From: Diphasiastrum complanatum
Taxonomy: Eukaryota > Streptophyta > Lycopodiopsida > Lycopodiales > Lycopodiaceae
Length of the DNA stretch: 64,000 bases
Assembly (NCBI GenBank): GCA_029204225.1
Contig: CM055107.1
Coordinates: 11,605,068 to 11,669,067, forward strand
Direction of reading: 5' to 3'
Made by a program: the position numbers and the translations under genes
Shown: positions 39,488 to 51,740 of the stretch, one piece after another
Layout of the letters: the number at the start of each line of letters is the position of its first letter
Position numbering within the stretch: position 1 is the first letter of the stretch
The notes under the pieces: model-generated
Told to the model about the DNA's origin: nothing
The model's input: only the letters and a program-made list of their open reading frames with translations
Databases searched by the model: none

Positions 39488-39657
39488 AAAATTAAAAAAA
39501 TTAAAGATTAAAAACTAAAATAAATAAATAAATAAATAAAAACATTTTCTGAAAAATGCTGGAAACGCGTTTCTGACCGCTTTTCTAGAATCTTAATGCA
39601 ACTATGGTTCTAACTTCTAACATATAAGGAACTTGTTCAGAATCTCATAGAATCCCC

Positions 39658-40515
39658 TGGTACCGCCATTATGGTACCGCCCTCAGATCCACGGTACCAG
39701 GGCGTACCATTTTTTAATATTTTTTTTAAATTTTTTTTTTTTTTTTTTTAAAATAATAATTTAGTGGGCAATATGGGTATCAGCTTGAAGTTCTTGACGA
39801 GAGTAGTGCATTTATGCAAGTTGCCGGTAGTTTCAGCTACAAAATGTGTTAGACATAACTAAATAATGCACCTCTCAGTTTAGTAGCCACTAGTTAACCG
39901 TGAGCTCAAATCTGTAAGGCCCCCATTATGAGGAGAAGCCATTATTGAGCACGGTTTCTATATTGAGAAGATGACTAGATTACAATTTCTACATAGCAGG
40001 AAGTCTTGGGGGTTTCGAGGGGTGGTAGCCCCCCGAGAAACAGGGGGTCCGGTACTGCCCCCCGGTGGGGGGTTTGGGGGGGCTTTGCCCCCCAACGGCA
40101 GGGTCCGGGGGCTTAGACCCCGGCCTCGACGGTACGGCCTCTTCATGATTTGGCCTTCCAACTCCCTAAGCGAAAACACACTTTTTGGTGTTTTGCATCC
40201 CATTGGTCCTTTGGCTGTTCACTCTCTGAGATGGTGGTTGCTACTATATAACTACCACATTGAGAGGCATTCATTAGAAGTTGGAACAACATACATAAAT
40301 GCACTACTCTCATCAGAACGGGCGACTTGCATAAATTCACTGTTCTCGTCAAGAGCTTCAAGATGATACCCATATTGCCCACTAAATTATTATCATTATG
40401 ATTTTTTTTTAAATTTTAAAAAAATATATTAAAAAAAATTCTATATTATGGTACCGCGGTACCGATATTGGTACCGCAGTACCGGGATCAGCAGTACCCA
40501 CCAGTACCGCGGGAC
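39658..40515. mobile_element. miniature inverted-repeat element, copy 1
   Basis: Outer ends carry GGTACCGC-type blocks (left 39658-39700, right 40449-40515). Inside are A/T-rich runs and an inverted pair of about 70 bp: TAGTGGGCAATATGGGTATC..CTTGACGAGAG (39763-39825) versus CTCGTCAAGAGC..GATACCCATATTGCCCACTA (40340-40387). The core has a strongly GC-rich run of C- and G-blocks (about 40000-40140). No transposase is present, so it is non-autonomous, of unknown superfamily. Confidence 0.65.
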
Positions 40516-40544
40516 CTATGGTTCAGATACTACTTATAGCCTCA

Positions 40545-41070
40545 TTAAATCATAGTACCCACAGTTCTTAGAACCGTGGGGTCTGAGAACCGTGGGGTGA
40601 ACCGTACCCATAGAACCCACGGTTCTCAGAACCGTGGGTCCTGGGAACCGTGGGGTGAACCGTACCACGGTTCATGAACCGTAGTACGCTTCCTCTAATT
40701 AATTAATTAATTACCAAATTCACAGATTTCACAGATGATTTCATAGATTTCACAGATGATACAGATTTGACAGATTTCACATGATGTACAGATGATTTGA
40801 CAGATGATACAGACAATTTGACAGATGTGAAATCATCTAAAATCATCACTGATTTGATAGATTTCACATGATGTACAGATGATTTGACAGATAATTTCAC
40901 AGATACAGATGATTTGAGTCATTTGACAGATGATACAGATGATTTCACAGATTTCACAGATTTTTTTGGCCTTTTTCTGCATACTTTTGGGTTATTTTTG
41001 GGGGAGAAACTAAAAAATTAATTAATTAATTAATCAGTACGGTTCATCACGGTTCTGGGCAAAAAATTTA
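40545..41070. repeat. GAACCGTGGG repeats and ACAGATGATTT minisatellite between TTAA runs
   Basis: At 40560-40690 there are several direct and inverted copies of GAACCGTGGGGT / ACCCACGGTTCT. A TTAATTAATTAATTA run (40697-40712) is followed by a minisatellite of ACAGATGATTTGACAG-like units (40725-40960) and a second TTAATTAATTAATTAAT run (41014-41033), then CAGTACGGTTCATCACGGTTC. The symmetric TTAA edges and flanking ACCGT text suggest a small inverted-repeat element. Confidence 0.6.
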
Positions 41071-42880
41071 AGAACCGATAAACAATTACTTTCAGCCTAT
41101 TCATTATACATTAAGGCATTGTTTGATACAAAGTATCATTACACGTATTCCCTCCCACCCTCTTGCCCTGTGTATCCTTTAAAAACTCAACATTGATTAA
41201 TAAAATATCAATTCCATGAGATTTAAGCTTTCCCTTGAGGTATTAGACTTGTAGACTCGATGGCACAATATCTTTATAGAAAATCATGGATCTATTAATC
41301 ACAAGGATCATTTAAATTACTATCTAAAGAGAAATAGGTGATGTTTCACAGTACCATCTTTCTTGCAACAAAGAATGAAGAATGATATTATGCAAGTGAG
41401 ACTTTCATTCATGAAATTTTAGATAACGCAACATATAAGATTTATTTTGATTTCAACTCTTATGTAAGAAAAAAATTCAAGAATCAAAATAGCAAAGCTC
41501 TAGGCACAGAACCCGACTCTTGAAAATTACATATTGTGCAAGTTGTGATGGAGATTTTGCATCTCCAAAGTGGCAAAAATTCTTGGCTCTTGCCATGGTT
41601 ATTTCACAGGAGAAAACTGTACAAGTAAACTTCCTACTCAAATCAAACTCACTCGCTCTAAATTACTACTTAGATAGTGCCTTCATGAACCTGTTGAAGG
41701 ATGCAAAAACCCTCATTGCTTTTGCTAAACTGGATGGCTCCTCATTGACATCATTGCCCCCACCACCAAGCAACAGATTCTGAGTGCATGCAATAAAACC
41801 TCAGTAACCAGTTTAGGGCAATGACAGGTGACATTCACAACTAAAAGTTTTGTCACAACAAGCATTCAACAATGCAGCTTACAATTCTACTTTCTCTGCC
41901 ATGTTCTGCAAGTCAAGCTTATCAAGCTGTGTGCAGCCTACAATTCTACTTTCTTGATCCATGACTGAGACTGAGTTAAAACTAAATGTGTCTAAAGTTA
42001 AGACATCAATGACTGAAATGAGCAGATGTTTGTACATAATGTGGAACAATCTTGACCGGCTTGATGCAAGGTTTCTAGACTTTGCTCCAGTAAGAGTACT
42101 CCGGGATCTACGCTCTAAGTCTCTAAATAATTGAACTTAGAATGTCAAAAGAAGTATATTAGTCAGAGAATCAATTCTTTAAGTGAGCATTTCCTGCAAA
42201 ATATGGCGATGAACATGATCATAGAAATGGAAATTGCCCTATGAAACTGGGTACATGATTCAACCATAATGAAAACCCAAAAGAGCTTCCAAATGTCAGA
42301 TCTACTGATATTTTGCCAGCTTACCAGAATTCAGAAGAGCAGTTTCTTGCCAATATATTTCAGGACACATAACATGACCACTTTTAGTAACTGTAGTTGA
42401 TGCTAACAATGATTTTGCATGTATGCCAGATAAATTTATCAATCTTTGATATTTCAGGACCACAATCATGCTGTCATACCTAAAGGGAATGTAAGAATTG
42501 ACTTACAGAAAAGAGGATATCATGTACAGACACACCTAACGTAAAACCACAAGAGACATTAAACGTTATATAACAAAGGGCTGAGACATCTCTTTAATGT
42601 AGAGACAATTTCGTTGGCAATCTGTTTTGAAAGCTGTTCTGAGAATCTGATTTTGATCCATGAGATATTCACACCCCTCCAACAAGCTTAGTTTTTAGTC
42701 GAACAACTCTTCAATCTCCATATCATAAAGTACATGCTGCCAAAACCAACATATTTGAGCCTTATCTCTTTATTGGACAAAGGTTCACCTTGTGATGTTG
42801 TTTGTGGCATAGATACGATTCGTTTCTTCCAGTTGCAGAACACTTCATTCTGGAATCTGGGGGCATGCCGGATTGGAGAG
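41071..42880. other. no gene seen
   Basis: AT-rich DNA without recognisable coding content or long repeats. Confidence 0.45.

Positions 42881-42881
<1 letters not shown>

Positions 42882-42926
<45 letters not shown>
42882..42926. repeat. (TA)n microsatellite
   Basis: A pure TA run directly left of miniature element copy 2. Confidence 0.95.
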
Positions 42927-42928
<2 letters not shown>

Positions 42929-42937
42929 TAGTGGCAC

Positions 42938-43650
42938 GTGGTACCGCCATTATGGTGCCGCCCAAAAATCCGCGGTACCAGGGCGACACCACTTTTAATT
43001 TTTTTTTCAATTTTTTTTTTTAAATTTTTAAAAAAATAAATAAATTAGTGGGCAATATGGGTATCAGCTTGAAGCTCTTGACGAGAGCAGTGCATTTATG
43101 CAGGTTGCCGGTGCTTTCAGCTACAAAATGTGTTAGACAACTAAATAATGCACCTCTCAGTTTAGTAGTCACTAGTTAACCGTGAGCTCAGATCTGTAAG
43201 GCCCGTTGTTAGTATAGGGTCTACTGTGAGACCATGATGGTTATGAGATGGCTAGATTACAGTTTCTATATAGCAGCAAGTCTTGGGGTGTTCGGGGGGC
43301 GGTAGCCCCCCGACGGGGGGTTTGGGGGGTAGAGCCCCCCAACGGCGGGGTCCGGGGTACGACCTCTTCATGATTTGGCCTTCCGACTCCCTGAGTGAAA
43401 ACACACTTTTTGGTGTTTTGCATTCCCTTGGTCCTTTGGCTGTTCGCTCTCGTCAGAACCGGCAACCTGTATAAATGCACTACTCTCGTCAACAGCTTCA
43501 AGCTGATACCCATATTGCCCACTTGATTTTATTTTTTTAAAAAAATATATATAAAAAAATATTAAAAAAATATATATTATATATTATGGTACCGCGGATC
43601 AGTATGGATTCGCGGTACCGGGATCCGCGGATCCTGGTACCGCTGGATCT
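42938..43650. mobile_element. miniature inverted-repeat element, copy 2
   Basis: Same layout and orientation as copy 1: GGTACCGCCATTATGGTGCC at the left, inner GTGGGCAATATGGGTATCAG (43047 on), GC-rich core (about 43290-43360), inverted inner end GATACCCATATTGCCCACTT (43505-43525) and GGTACCGCGG blocks at 43588-43640. (TA)n runs flank it on both sides (42882-42926, 43652-43686). Confidence 0.65.
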
Positions 43651-43651
43651 A

Positions 43652-43686
<35 letters not shown>

Positions 43687-43691
<5 letters not shown>

Positions 43692-43805
43692 CATAGGTCC
43701 CGCGGTACTGGGTACCGCGGATCCCGGTACCGCGGGACCGTACTGGTACCGCGGTACCATAATATATTATATTATTTATTATTTAATATTTTTTTAAATT
43801 TTTTT
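43687..43805. mobile_element. miniature inverted-repeat element, copy 3, truncated
   Basis: ATAGGTCCCGCGGTACTGGG matches the reverse complement of the right end of copy 1, followed by GGTACCGCGGTACCATAATA and T-rich runs. It stops where the hAT-1 5' region begins, so hAT-1 probably inserted in or beside it. Confidence 0.55.
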
Positions 43806-44043
43806 TAACCTAAACTACCGCCCCCCTCGCATTTCATCTCAAATTTTTTTGCGCCCTCCTCCGCCCTGCCATCGCTGTTGTTTTTGCCTACCTGCCTTCT
43901 GATTCCTTGCGTCGCCCTTCGCCCACGCAACGCCTTGCCTTCAATCTGACTTGCTTCGCCCTGCCTTCGCCCATTTTCAGGGTCTCTCCAACAGTGAACC
44001 CTGCTGTTTTTTTTCCAGCTTTCCATCCCTCATTTCATCTGCA

Positions 44044-44434
44044 ATGGTGCAATCCGACCTTTCCGGTCTGTGGGACGAGGTAGACATTGTCAGGCGGGTT
44101 GCCGACAAGGCCAACAAGACCGGTCAGAAGATCGTGCGCTGCCGATACTGTCTCATCGAGTTTGCTGCATCCCTCACTCGCCTTAAAGGCCATCTGCTCG
44201 GTGCACATGCCAAAAATGGTGCCACCTTGAATGCTGCCCCTTGTGGCAGCATGACCGTCCCCGACAGGCAGTGATTACTGGACACCTACGGGCTGCGGCT
44301 CGTGGCAGGGGAGAACACCATTTCGGAGGGCATTCTCCGATTTTGCACCGCTCCTTATGTGGCTGACCCAGAGTTGCTGCCTGCTTGGCTGGCACGCACG
44401 AGGAGAGGGAGTGCATCCTCCTCCGGTCCCTTTG
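44044..44434 (+). pseudogene. hAT-1 transposase, BED zinc finger and linker (5' half)
   Basis: The ATG at 44044 opens a BED-type DNA-binding finger: LWDEVDIVRRVADKANKTGQ, then KIVRCRYCLIEFAASLTRLK and GHLLGAH, with the C-x2-C...H-x4/5-H ligands present. A TGA at 44272 interrupts the frame, which otherwise runs on as LLDTYGLRLVAGENTISEGI to 44434. There the LTR begins, after CTTTG (44430-44434). The remaining exons now lie on the opposite strand at 45447-48623 because of an inversion. If the LTR element and one CTTTG copy are removed, this frame continues directly into the frame at 48623 (minus). It is not functional as it stands. Confidence 0.85.
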
Positions 44435-45446
44435 TGTTGTAAAGCTACCTTTACAAGCTTTACTTCCGGCGCCAGCTATGTCCCCGGCGCCAGCAGCGCC
44501 CCTGCTGCTCCCGGCGCCACTGTGACCAGAATCCAGCGGGCGCCAAGTTCCTATGGCTGAAAATCTTTGATCGGTTCTAGCGGAGTCCAGAGAGCTCAGA
44601 TCGATGTGCAATCACCTCACACGATCTAGGCATGATTAAAGGAAGCCTGGGGATCAATAAAATCTAGAGAGAGAAAATGACTTTCTAGAAAGAGAAAATC
44701 CTAGAGAGAGAAAAACGTGCTTTACCAGCTTGGGTAGAGTGCTTGGTATGAGAGGGGGTGCCGAATCACACCAATACTATAGGGGAGTGCGGGTTGCGAC
44801 TCAGGGCGAGCTCCAACCAAGTCTCAGCCTCCCTTGCTGGAATGCTGTCATGGCTCTCGCCTTGGCATGCTAGCGCCCCGGAGACTAGGGTCGGTCACAC
44901 ACTTGAAATGTAACCTTCTCAGATTTATCAATAAAGTGGGATTTTCCTCAAACTGACTCTGATTACCTTCTGGGTTTCAGTGTTCGATAAAAGCGCCAGT
45001 TGTAAGGCCGCTTCCAAATTTTTAAGTTGGCACATAGCTGAGGGTTGTATCCCGGGACGCCAGCGGTATGCCGTCGGGACCATTCGGTCCGTGGCGCCAG
45101 TGGTTTGCTGTCGGGACCATTTGGTCCAGGAACTGGTTGTTTCCATATCTGTCGCGGCTTGTGGTTTTGAGTGTTCCTTGCATGAACGTAAATGGGTTAA
45201 GCTCTTGGGGAACGGGCTCTAACCTGTCGGCTGAGTTGGATGGCTTGCTTGGGTGGAAGTTACCTGTTTATGGCTGTCCAGTCTGGCATGGCGCCAGGTT
45301 GGCTTCCAGCGCTCGTGACGAAGCTTTCAGTTGGTTAAGTCTGATGTAAGTCAGACCGCTTGCTTGGAATGGATGTTACTCGTTTGTAACGAAGCTTCGA
45401 GTTGGTTAAGTTTGATGTATGTCGGGCGGCTTGCTTGGAGGGAAGT
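44435..45446 (+). repeat. LTR piece (first 1012 bp of the 5' LTR), displaced by inversion
   Basis: It starts TGTTGTAAAGCTACC and matches the reverse complement of 48825-49889 almost throughout, with an AATAAA near 44928. It stops abruptly at GGAGGGAAGT (45446). The missing last part of the LTR is found at 52600-52795. It is preceded by the target duplication CTTTG (44430-44434). Confidence 0.9.
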
Positions 45447-48400
45447 ATCGGTGGCACTGGAGGAGCTGTGCGACGCACATACACCCTCTGAGGAGCTGAA
45501 GGAACTGTAGGCACCTCATGCGGCTGCTCTGGCTGGGACTCTGTGTATGGCATGCTGGCAAGAGATGATGGGGGCGCCCTGACACTCGGCATCTGCTGGG
45601 CCTCTGAATCCAATGTGGCAACCAAGTCGGCCAGCTGGGCATCCGAATACAAATGCTTTGGGCTCTGGGACTCATCCTGTGCACCAGCCTCTAAATCATC
45701 CTGTGCACCAACCTCTGAATCATCCTGTGCACCAACCCCTGAATCAACCCAAGCCTCATCCCGTGCCTCATCATGTGCACCCTGTAGACCCTGCATGGCC
45801 TCCCAATCTGTGCAATGAAAGTCATCAGGTGCCTCCTCTGTGTGCTGTCGTAGTAACGACCATGACTCTGTGCTGCACGCATCCAAACATCTGCGGGACC
45901 GGCATCTAAACCACTCTGCCCTGTATCAAGAGCCTCCTCCATCATGTCGACATAGGTAGGTATGCCACTGCCCCCCCCTGTGTGCCCTGCTTGTCTGCCG
46001 GTATAACATGTGCCATGTGTCCCACCTCTGCCACGTGATGCACCTGTGACCCCTGCCCGTGGCGTGTGCCCTGCACCTCTATCATCTGCCTCATCCCTCT
46101 CTGGTCTGGCAAACACAACCCGAATGGGCTCATCCTCATCATGCTCATCCTCTGACACTGGTTCATCTGCCTCATACAATGGGGCCTCTCTGTGCTCAAG
46201 CCCAAGCTCTCTCTCTCTCTCATGTCGGCAAGCTCCCTCTCTCTCTCTGCCATCAACTGTGTGCCCAGGTCATCTGCAGGCATGGGATGGGTGCTGTCCG
46301 TAGGCAAGTCAACCTGGCGCTCCAAATCTAATATCTTCGTCTGCAAGGTTTAAAATTTGCATGTCAGAGAGACAACTTTATCAAGAAATGAAGCCAACAT
46401 ACTAGGAGTCAACCAACATGCTATGAAAGATTAGCTTATCACCTGCAATGCGCTCGTAATGGTCGGAAGCCTCCTGGCGAGACGTGCGTTGGTGCTACAG
46501 AACACCAACCGCTCCAACTGACTCACTGACAACCGGTTTCTTCTCCTCGTGTGAATGAGTGCCCATGTGCTCCAATTACGCTCACACACGGAGGCAGCAC
46601 AGTCCTGTGGTGCGTGCATTGAAATACTTCAGCACATTGTGGCAGAGGTGGAACTTCAACGAAACACAAAAATAGAGGATAAAATGAGATGCATACCTGA
46701 GAAAGGACACGCAGTGCAAGATGCTGTATAGATGGGTATGTGCTACCGAACATGGTCCACCAGGTAATGGGTTAGCTGCCTCCTCTCTGGATCCTGGGCA
46801 GCCGGGTGGCCGAATGTGCCCATGCCGAAACGAAATGCAGCGAGCTCCTCCATGAGCCTGATAGGATCCAAACCTATGTGTGGACCCACCCTGTGAATGT
46901 ACTGAAGCCAATCGGCCTCGAGCTCCCTGTCTGCGATCTGTGTCGGAGAGAGGACGAGGGGATGCAGCATGTGTGCAACGCTGTGGATACTCCTGTGGAA
47001 GTAGTTCCACCGCGTCTCCCATATGAACTTCAGCTTTGTCATCCTGCAGGTGAGGGGCATGTGGTATAGGGCATTACGAAAAAGCTTAACATTGAGAAAA
47101 AAACAAACTAGTAAGTACTGAAAAGATAAAGGTCAATTGCAACACTGTACCGCTTACCTCTCTGGCTGCAAGATGGGCAGCTGCAAGAACTGTCCAATCC
47201 GGTCCATGAGCTCATACACCAGTCCAAGTGTCGACCCCTCGCTGTCAGCCATGCGGAGCACAATGTAGAGTGGTCGAAGCAATCCTGACAATGTCAGTGC
47301 ATCCCTCCAGAACTGGTCTCCCCTCACCGTGGAAGAAAAGTGCTCCCCATCCTCAGTGTGCGGAAATGTACTGGCACCCCAAAGATCACTGGCAACCATC
47401 TGTAGAAGCTGGGCCCTGCACCTGATCAAACGGTCGATGACCACCAAGTCGAATGCAAAGCGCGTGGGGGCTGGCTTACGAAGGTCCAGATGGCTGAACA
47501 CCCGGAACATGGCAAGAACACGCCTCTTTCTGGTGACAAAAGTTTCCAGGAAGAGGGCCTCCCGGACGATGGCTCTAACCCAAGGAAGTGCTCCAATGTC
47601 CCCCATCAGAAGGTCTATGTCGTGGGCTGCACAGGGGGTATGAACAATATGAGGGAACTCGGCCTCTAGCAGTACACCCATCTGAATGCAGTTCGTGGCA
47701 TTGTCCATCACCACCGTGACGACATGCTGTGGGCCTATGGCTAGGATGGAAGACCTGATGACATCAAACATGAACTCTGCAGATATGACTCTCCCCCCCC
47801 TGCTGCAATCCACTGCCCTCAAAAACTGTGTGCCCATGCAGCTGGAGACCAGTATGTTGAGGATCGGCCTCCTCCTGACATCAGTCCAGCTATCGGACAT
47901 GATGCGGCAACCGTAAGTGGCCCAGTGCCGACGTAGAGACTCCATCTCTCTAGACAAGGACTCGACCCTATCCCTCAGCATGTGTGTGCGGACAACCTCT
48001 GAACTAGGGACTCTCCAGCTAGGGTTGACAGACTGTGCAAGGCGGAAGGCCCTTCTGAAGGGCTCAAAGTCGGTGATGGCAAAGGGCAGGTTCAGCTCGT
48101 AAATCAGACTGGCCATGGCCTGTGTGGCCTCTCTGTCCATGTGCGAATGGTCTGCTGCACAAGGGCTCTCCCTGGTGGGCGACGGGTGGTGGACCTCCAA
48201 CACGGTGCACCAACCGTGACGAGAATGGACGATGACGCGACAGGCTGGGCACTGGTGGATGCATCGGCTGTAGACGTGGAATGGGGAGAGTGGGATGCAC
48301 TGGCAGGGATGGGTGCAGCAGCATAGGTGGGGTGCACTGGTGGAGGGGCAACATCTGGCATGGGGTACGAAAACTGCTGGCTGGGGAGGTCATCCTGATG

Positions 48401-48623
48401 GGAAGGGAAGGAAGAAGGGATCTCTTCCACATCCTCGAAGGCCCGCCCAGTAGCATCCTGGGCTGCTCGGGTGGCGGAGAGTCCATGAGAAAGTCGTAGA
48501 CTGGTGGAGTGCGAGCAACAGTGGGTGGTGGTGGAACCGTAGTGGCAACTGGCGGACGCAATGGGACGGGATCCACCGGAATCTGAGCAGATGGGGGTGC
48601 GTGAGGCAGAACTGTCTGAGGGG
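45447..48623 (-). pseudogene. hAT-1 transposase, DUF659 domain to C-terminal tail (3' half, inverted)
   Basis: Minus-strand pieces, in order: Pro-rich linker (about 48623-48204, with a frame change), DUF659/catalytic exon 48203-47158 (YGCRIMSDSWTDVRRRP, VVMDNATNC, HTPCAAHDIDLLM, RKPAPTRFAF), exon 47043-46698 (WETRWNYFHRSIHSVAHMLH, then WWTMFGSTYPSIQHLALRVL), hAT dimerisation exon 46604-46443 (ERNWSTWALIHTRRRNRLSV), and an acidic/Pro-rich tail 46340-45447. Splice sites are GT/AG on the minus strand. Frameshifts lie in the linker, at about 46770 and in the tail. The tail frame (TAPPVPPI) ends at the inversion breakpoint and would continue in frame at 52796. Confidence 0.85.
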
Positions 48624-48628
48624 CAAAG

Positions 48629-49889
48629 TGTAGCGCAGGCATCCCAAAGGGAGCCGGGAACCACGACTTAGCTTCCCAGCCTTCAACTCTTGCCATCCAA
48701 ACCCACTTGACATACAAGCAGCCAACTCGCCAACAACGATCAGACTTAACCAACTTAAAGTTCCGAGAACCAACATTGAGATCCAACCTGGCGCCATGCG
48801 AGATCGGGGGTCCCGATGTGGGTGACTTCCCTCCAAGCAAGCCGCCCGACATACATCAAACTTAACCAACTCGAAGCTTCGTTACAAACGAGTAACATCC
48901 ATTCCAAGCAAGCGATCTAACTTACATCAGACTTAACCAACTGAAAGCTTCGTCACGAGCGCTGAAAGCCAACCTGGCGCCACGCCAGACTGGACAACCA
49001 TAAACAGGTAACTTCCACCCAAGCAAGCCATCCAACTCAGCCGACAGGTTAGAGCCCGTTCCCCAGGAGCTTAACCTATTCACGTTCATGCAAGGAACAC
49101 TCAAAACCACAACCGCGACAGATATGGAAACAACCAGTTCCTGGACCAAATGGTCCCGACAGCATACCGCTGGCGCCACGGACCGAATGGTCCCGACGGC
49201 ATACCGCTGGTGTCCCGGGATACGACCCTCAGCTATGTGCCAACTTAAAAATTTGGAAGCGGCCTTACAACTGGCGCTTTTACCGAACACTGAAACCCAG
49301 AAGGTAATCAGAGTCAGTTTGAGGAAAATCCCACTTTATTGATAAATCTGAGAAGGTTACATTTCAAGTGTGTGACCGACCCTAGTCTCCGGACCGACCC
49401 TAGTCTCCGGGGTGCTAGCATGCCAAGGCGAGAGCCATGACAACATTCCAGCAAGGGAGGCTGAGACTTGGTTGGAGCTCGCCCTGAGTCGCAACCCGCA
49501 CTCCCCTATAGTATTGGTGTGATTCGGCACCCCCCCTCATACCAAGCACTCTACCCAAGCTGGTAAAGCACGTTTTTCTCTCTCTAGGATTTTCTCTTTC
49601 TAGAAAGTCATTTTCTCTCTCTAGATTTTATTGATCCCCAAGCTTCCTTTAATCATGCCTAGATCGTGTGAGGTGATTGCACATCGATCTGAGCTCTCTG
49701 GACTCCGCTAGAACCGATCAAAGATTTTCAGCCATAGGAGCTTGGCGCCGGCTGGATTCTGGTTACAGTGGCGCCAGGAGCGGCGCCGGCGCCGTTGGTG
49801 CCGAGAGCAGCAGGGGCGCTGCTGGCACCGGGGACATAGCTGGCGCCGATGGCGCCGGAAGTAAAGCTTGTAAAGGTAGCTTTACAACA
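48629..49889 (-). repeat. complete 3' LTR, 1261 bp, of a non-coding LTR retrotransposon
   Basis: Read on the minus strand it begins TGTTGTAAAG (49889) and ends GCGCTACA (48629): TG...CA. It is preceded on that strand by a polypurine tract AAAGGTGGGGTGGA (49903-49890) and followed by the target duplication CTTTG (CAAAG at 48624-48628 on the plus strand). A 16-bp duplication (GACCCTAGTCTCCGG-type, about 49378-49410) explains part of the length difference from the displaced 5' piece. Confidence 0.92.
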
Positions 49890-51740
49890 TCCACCCCACC
49901 TTTATAAAATCTGATGTCCTCATCAGATGTCAGATTAAAGTAAAGGTGTCTCCCAATCAAAATAACTATACATGTAAGCTACTTGGCACAGTACTCAATT
50001 TACTGGCCACTTTTTATTAACATTGAAGCTGGCACACCACAAGTCGGAGGCTCAGCTCTTGGTACTGAAAAATTACATAACTTGAAAATATATCTTCGTC
50101 TGCGAAAAGCGTAGATTTGATATCGCTTTTGTAAAACCCGAGAACCTTATTAACTGGTGACAGAGGCCTTTCTTAGAAATGTTCGCCCCTGTCGCTTTTG
50201 ACTTTCGACTTTGGAACTCCTTTGAGCTCCTGATTTGTCCTTGATGCACTTTGTGTTGAGCTCCAGATTTGTTCAGTTCCGCACAGGTATCAAGGCTTCC
50301 TGAGCCAAAGGATTTATCGTTTGATTGCCCACTTTATGGTCCACTCCGTGCCTTGTTGCTTCTGCACCTTGATTTCTCTCCTTGTCCCAGCCTGATCTTG
50401 ATACTTTTCCATCTTGGCTCTTTAAGGTAGGCAAAGATTGAGTACTCCGCAATGCACCTCTCACTTAGCTTGAAGTAGCTCTTTGAATCAGCCCAAATGT
50501 AACCATTGACCTCGTGGAAAGCCAAAAGGTCGCACCAGTTTGATCCGCATCCGAACTATCTCTTCGCGTTTGTTTGAAGCACCATGTCCGTCGCGCAAAA
50601 CTTGACTTTCACAATTCCATCACTGGTCAGTTGCCTCACAGTCAAAACAAGAAGTGTATATCGAGCTTGGCTTCAAGTAGCTCTCTTTGAATCAGACACA
50701 TGCACCCAGAGTTTGCACTAGTCTGATCTCAACGCGAACTGTCCCTTAGCGTCCGTTCGAAATACCAAGTCTCTCATGCAAGACTCAACTTTCACAGTTC
50801 CTTCATTGATCAGCTTGCCTTACACGTAACACAAGCCAACGTACTCATATGTTTTCTCATCATTGCTGGTCCAGAGAAAGCCTATAACAAACTTTCCTTT
50901 CCACAACAAAAACTTGTCAACTTATTAGGTCCAAAGTTCGCCAGTCTCCTCGTGTGAGTATGACTAGGTCACCTTGAATTTGCCCCCGTTTTGATCAACT
51001 TTCATTCAAAATTTGCCCCAAGAGAGGTGTGTGTGATAGTTCCCCTCCACTTATAAAATCAGCTGATCGGACTTAGAGTAGAGTTCTTCGGACAAAAAGC
51101 CTTTCCAACACTTTGCTTCCCATCTGCTAGGATTATGGCTCGATCCAACTTGTTGCTAATCTCTGAAGAGGATCTTAGTCTTTCCCCTTTGAGGAAAAAC
51201 CCAACTGATACTGGATATCACCCATGCTCAGTGAGTTTCAGTTCCGAAGGTGGCCGTCCCAAAATGAAGACCAACTGCTCCATAGAAGATCTCCCCTGAA
51301 ATTGCCCTTTCCAACTTTTGACTTTCTGCTTGCGTTTGGTGGGCGTTGTCACAAATGAAACTAACCCAAGAAACAGGCTAGCCATCCATCCTTTGCAAAC
51401 ATTGAGTCGTTTCGTTGCCGTTCACGTGCGAGTACTTGAACTGCAAATCCGCCCCACAGATTCTGTAGTCCTCTTTGTTTGATGGTATCAGCCTTCAAAA
51501 GAAAAGGTTCCTTATCGAGCCATCAGCTCCTTGTATCACAAGCAATCATGCAAACCAGGCAAAGCACGAGTACTAAGACTCACCACGAATACATACAAGT
51601 AAGACACTCAGGCAGGTTTACTAACAAGTAACAAAGACAAGGTCCCCCTTTGAGATGGTCCTGCCAACGGACCTTTGCCTGGCCGCGCCCATACAAATCG
51701 ATCACAGAATCAACCCACATAGGACACCCCTCCAACTATC

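Noticed and set aside
39971-40366. 131-codon frame with Gly/Pro/Arg-rich text
   Set aside because: Translation of the GC-rich core of a miniature element; the second copy has indels that break the frame.
43951-45446. 44435-45446 and 48629-49889 as terminal inverted repeats of a single DNA transposon carrying the hAT gene
   Set aside because: The arms begin TGTTG, end at different points, and have PPT, PBS and CTTTG target duplications of an LTR element; inversion explains all of them.
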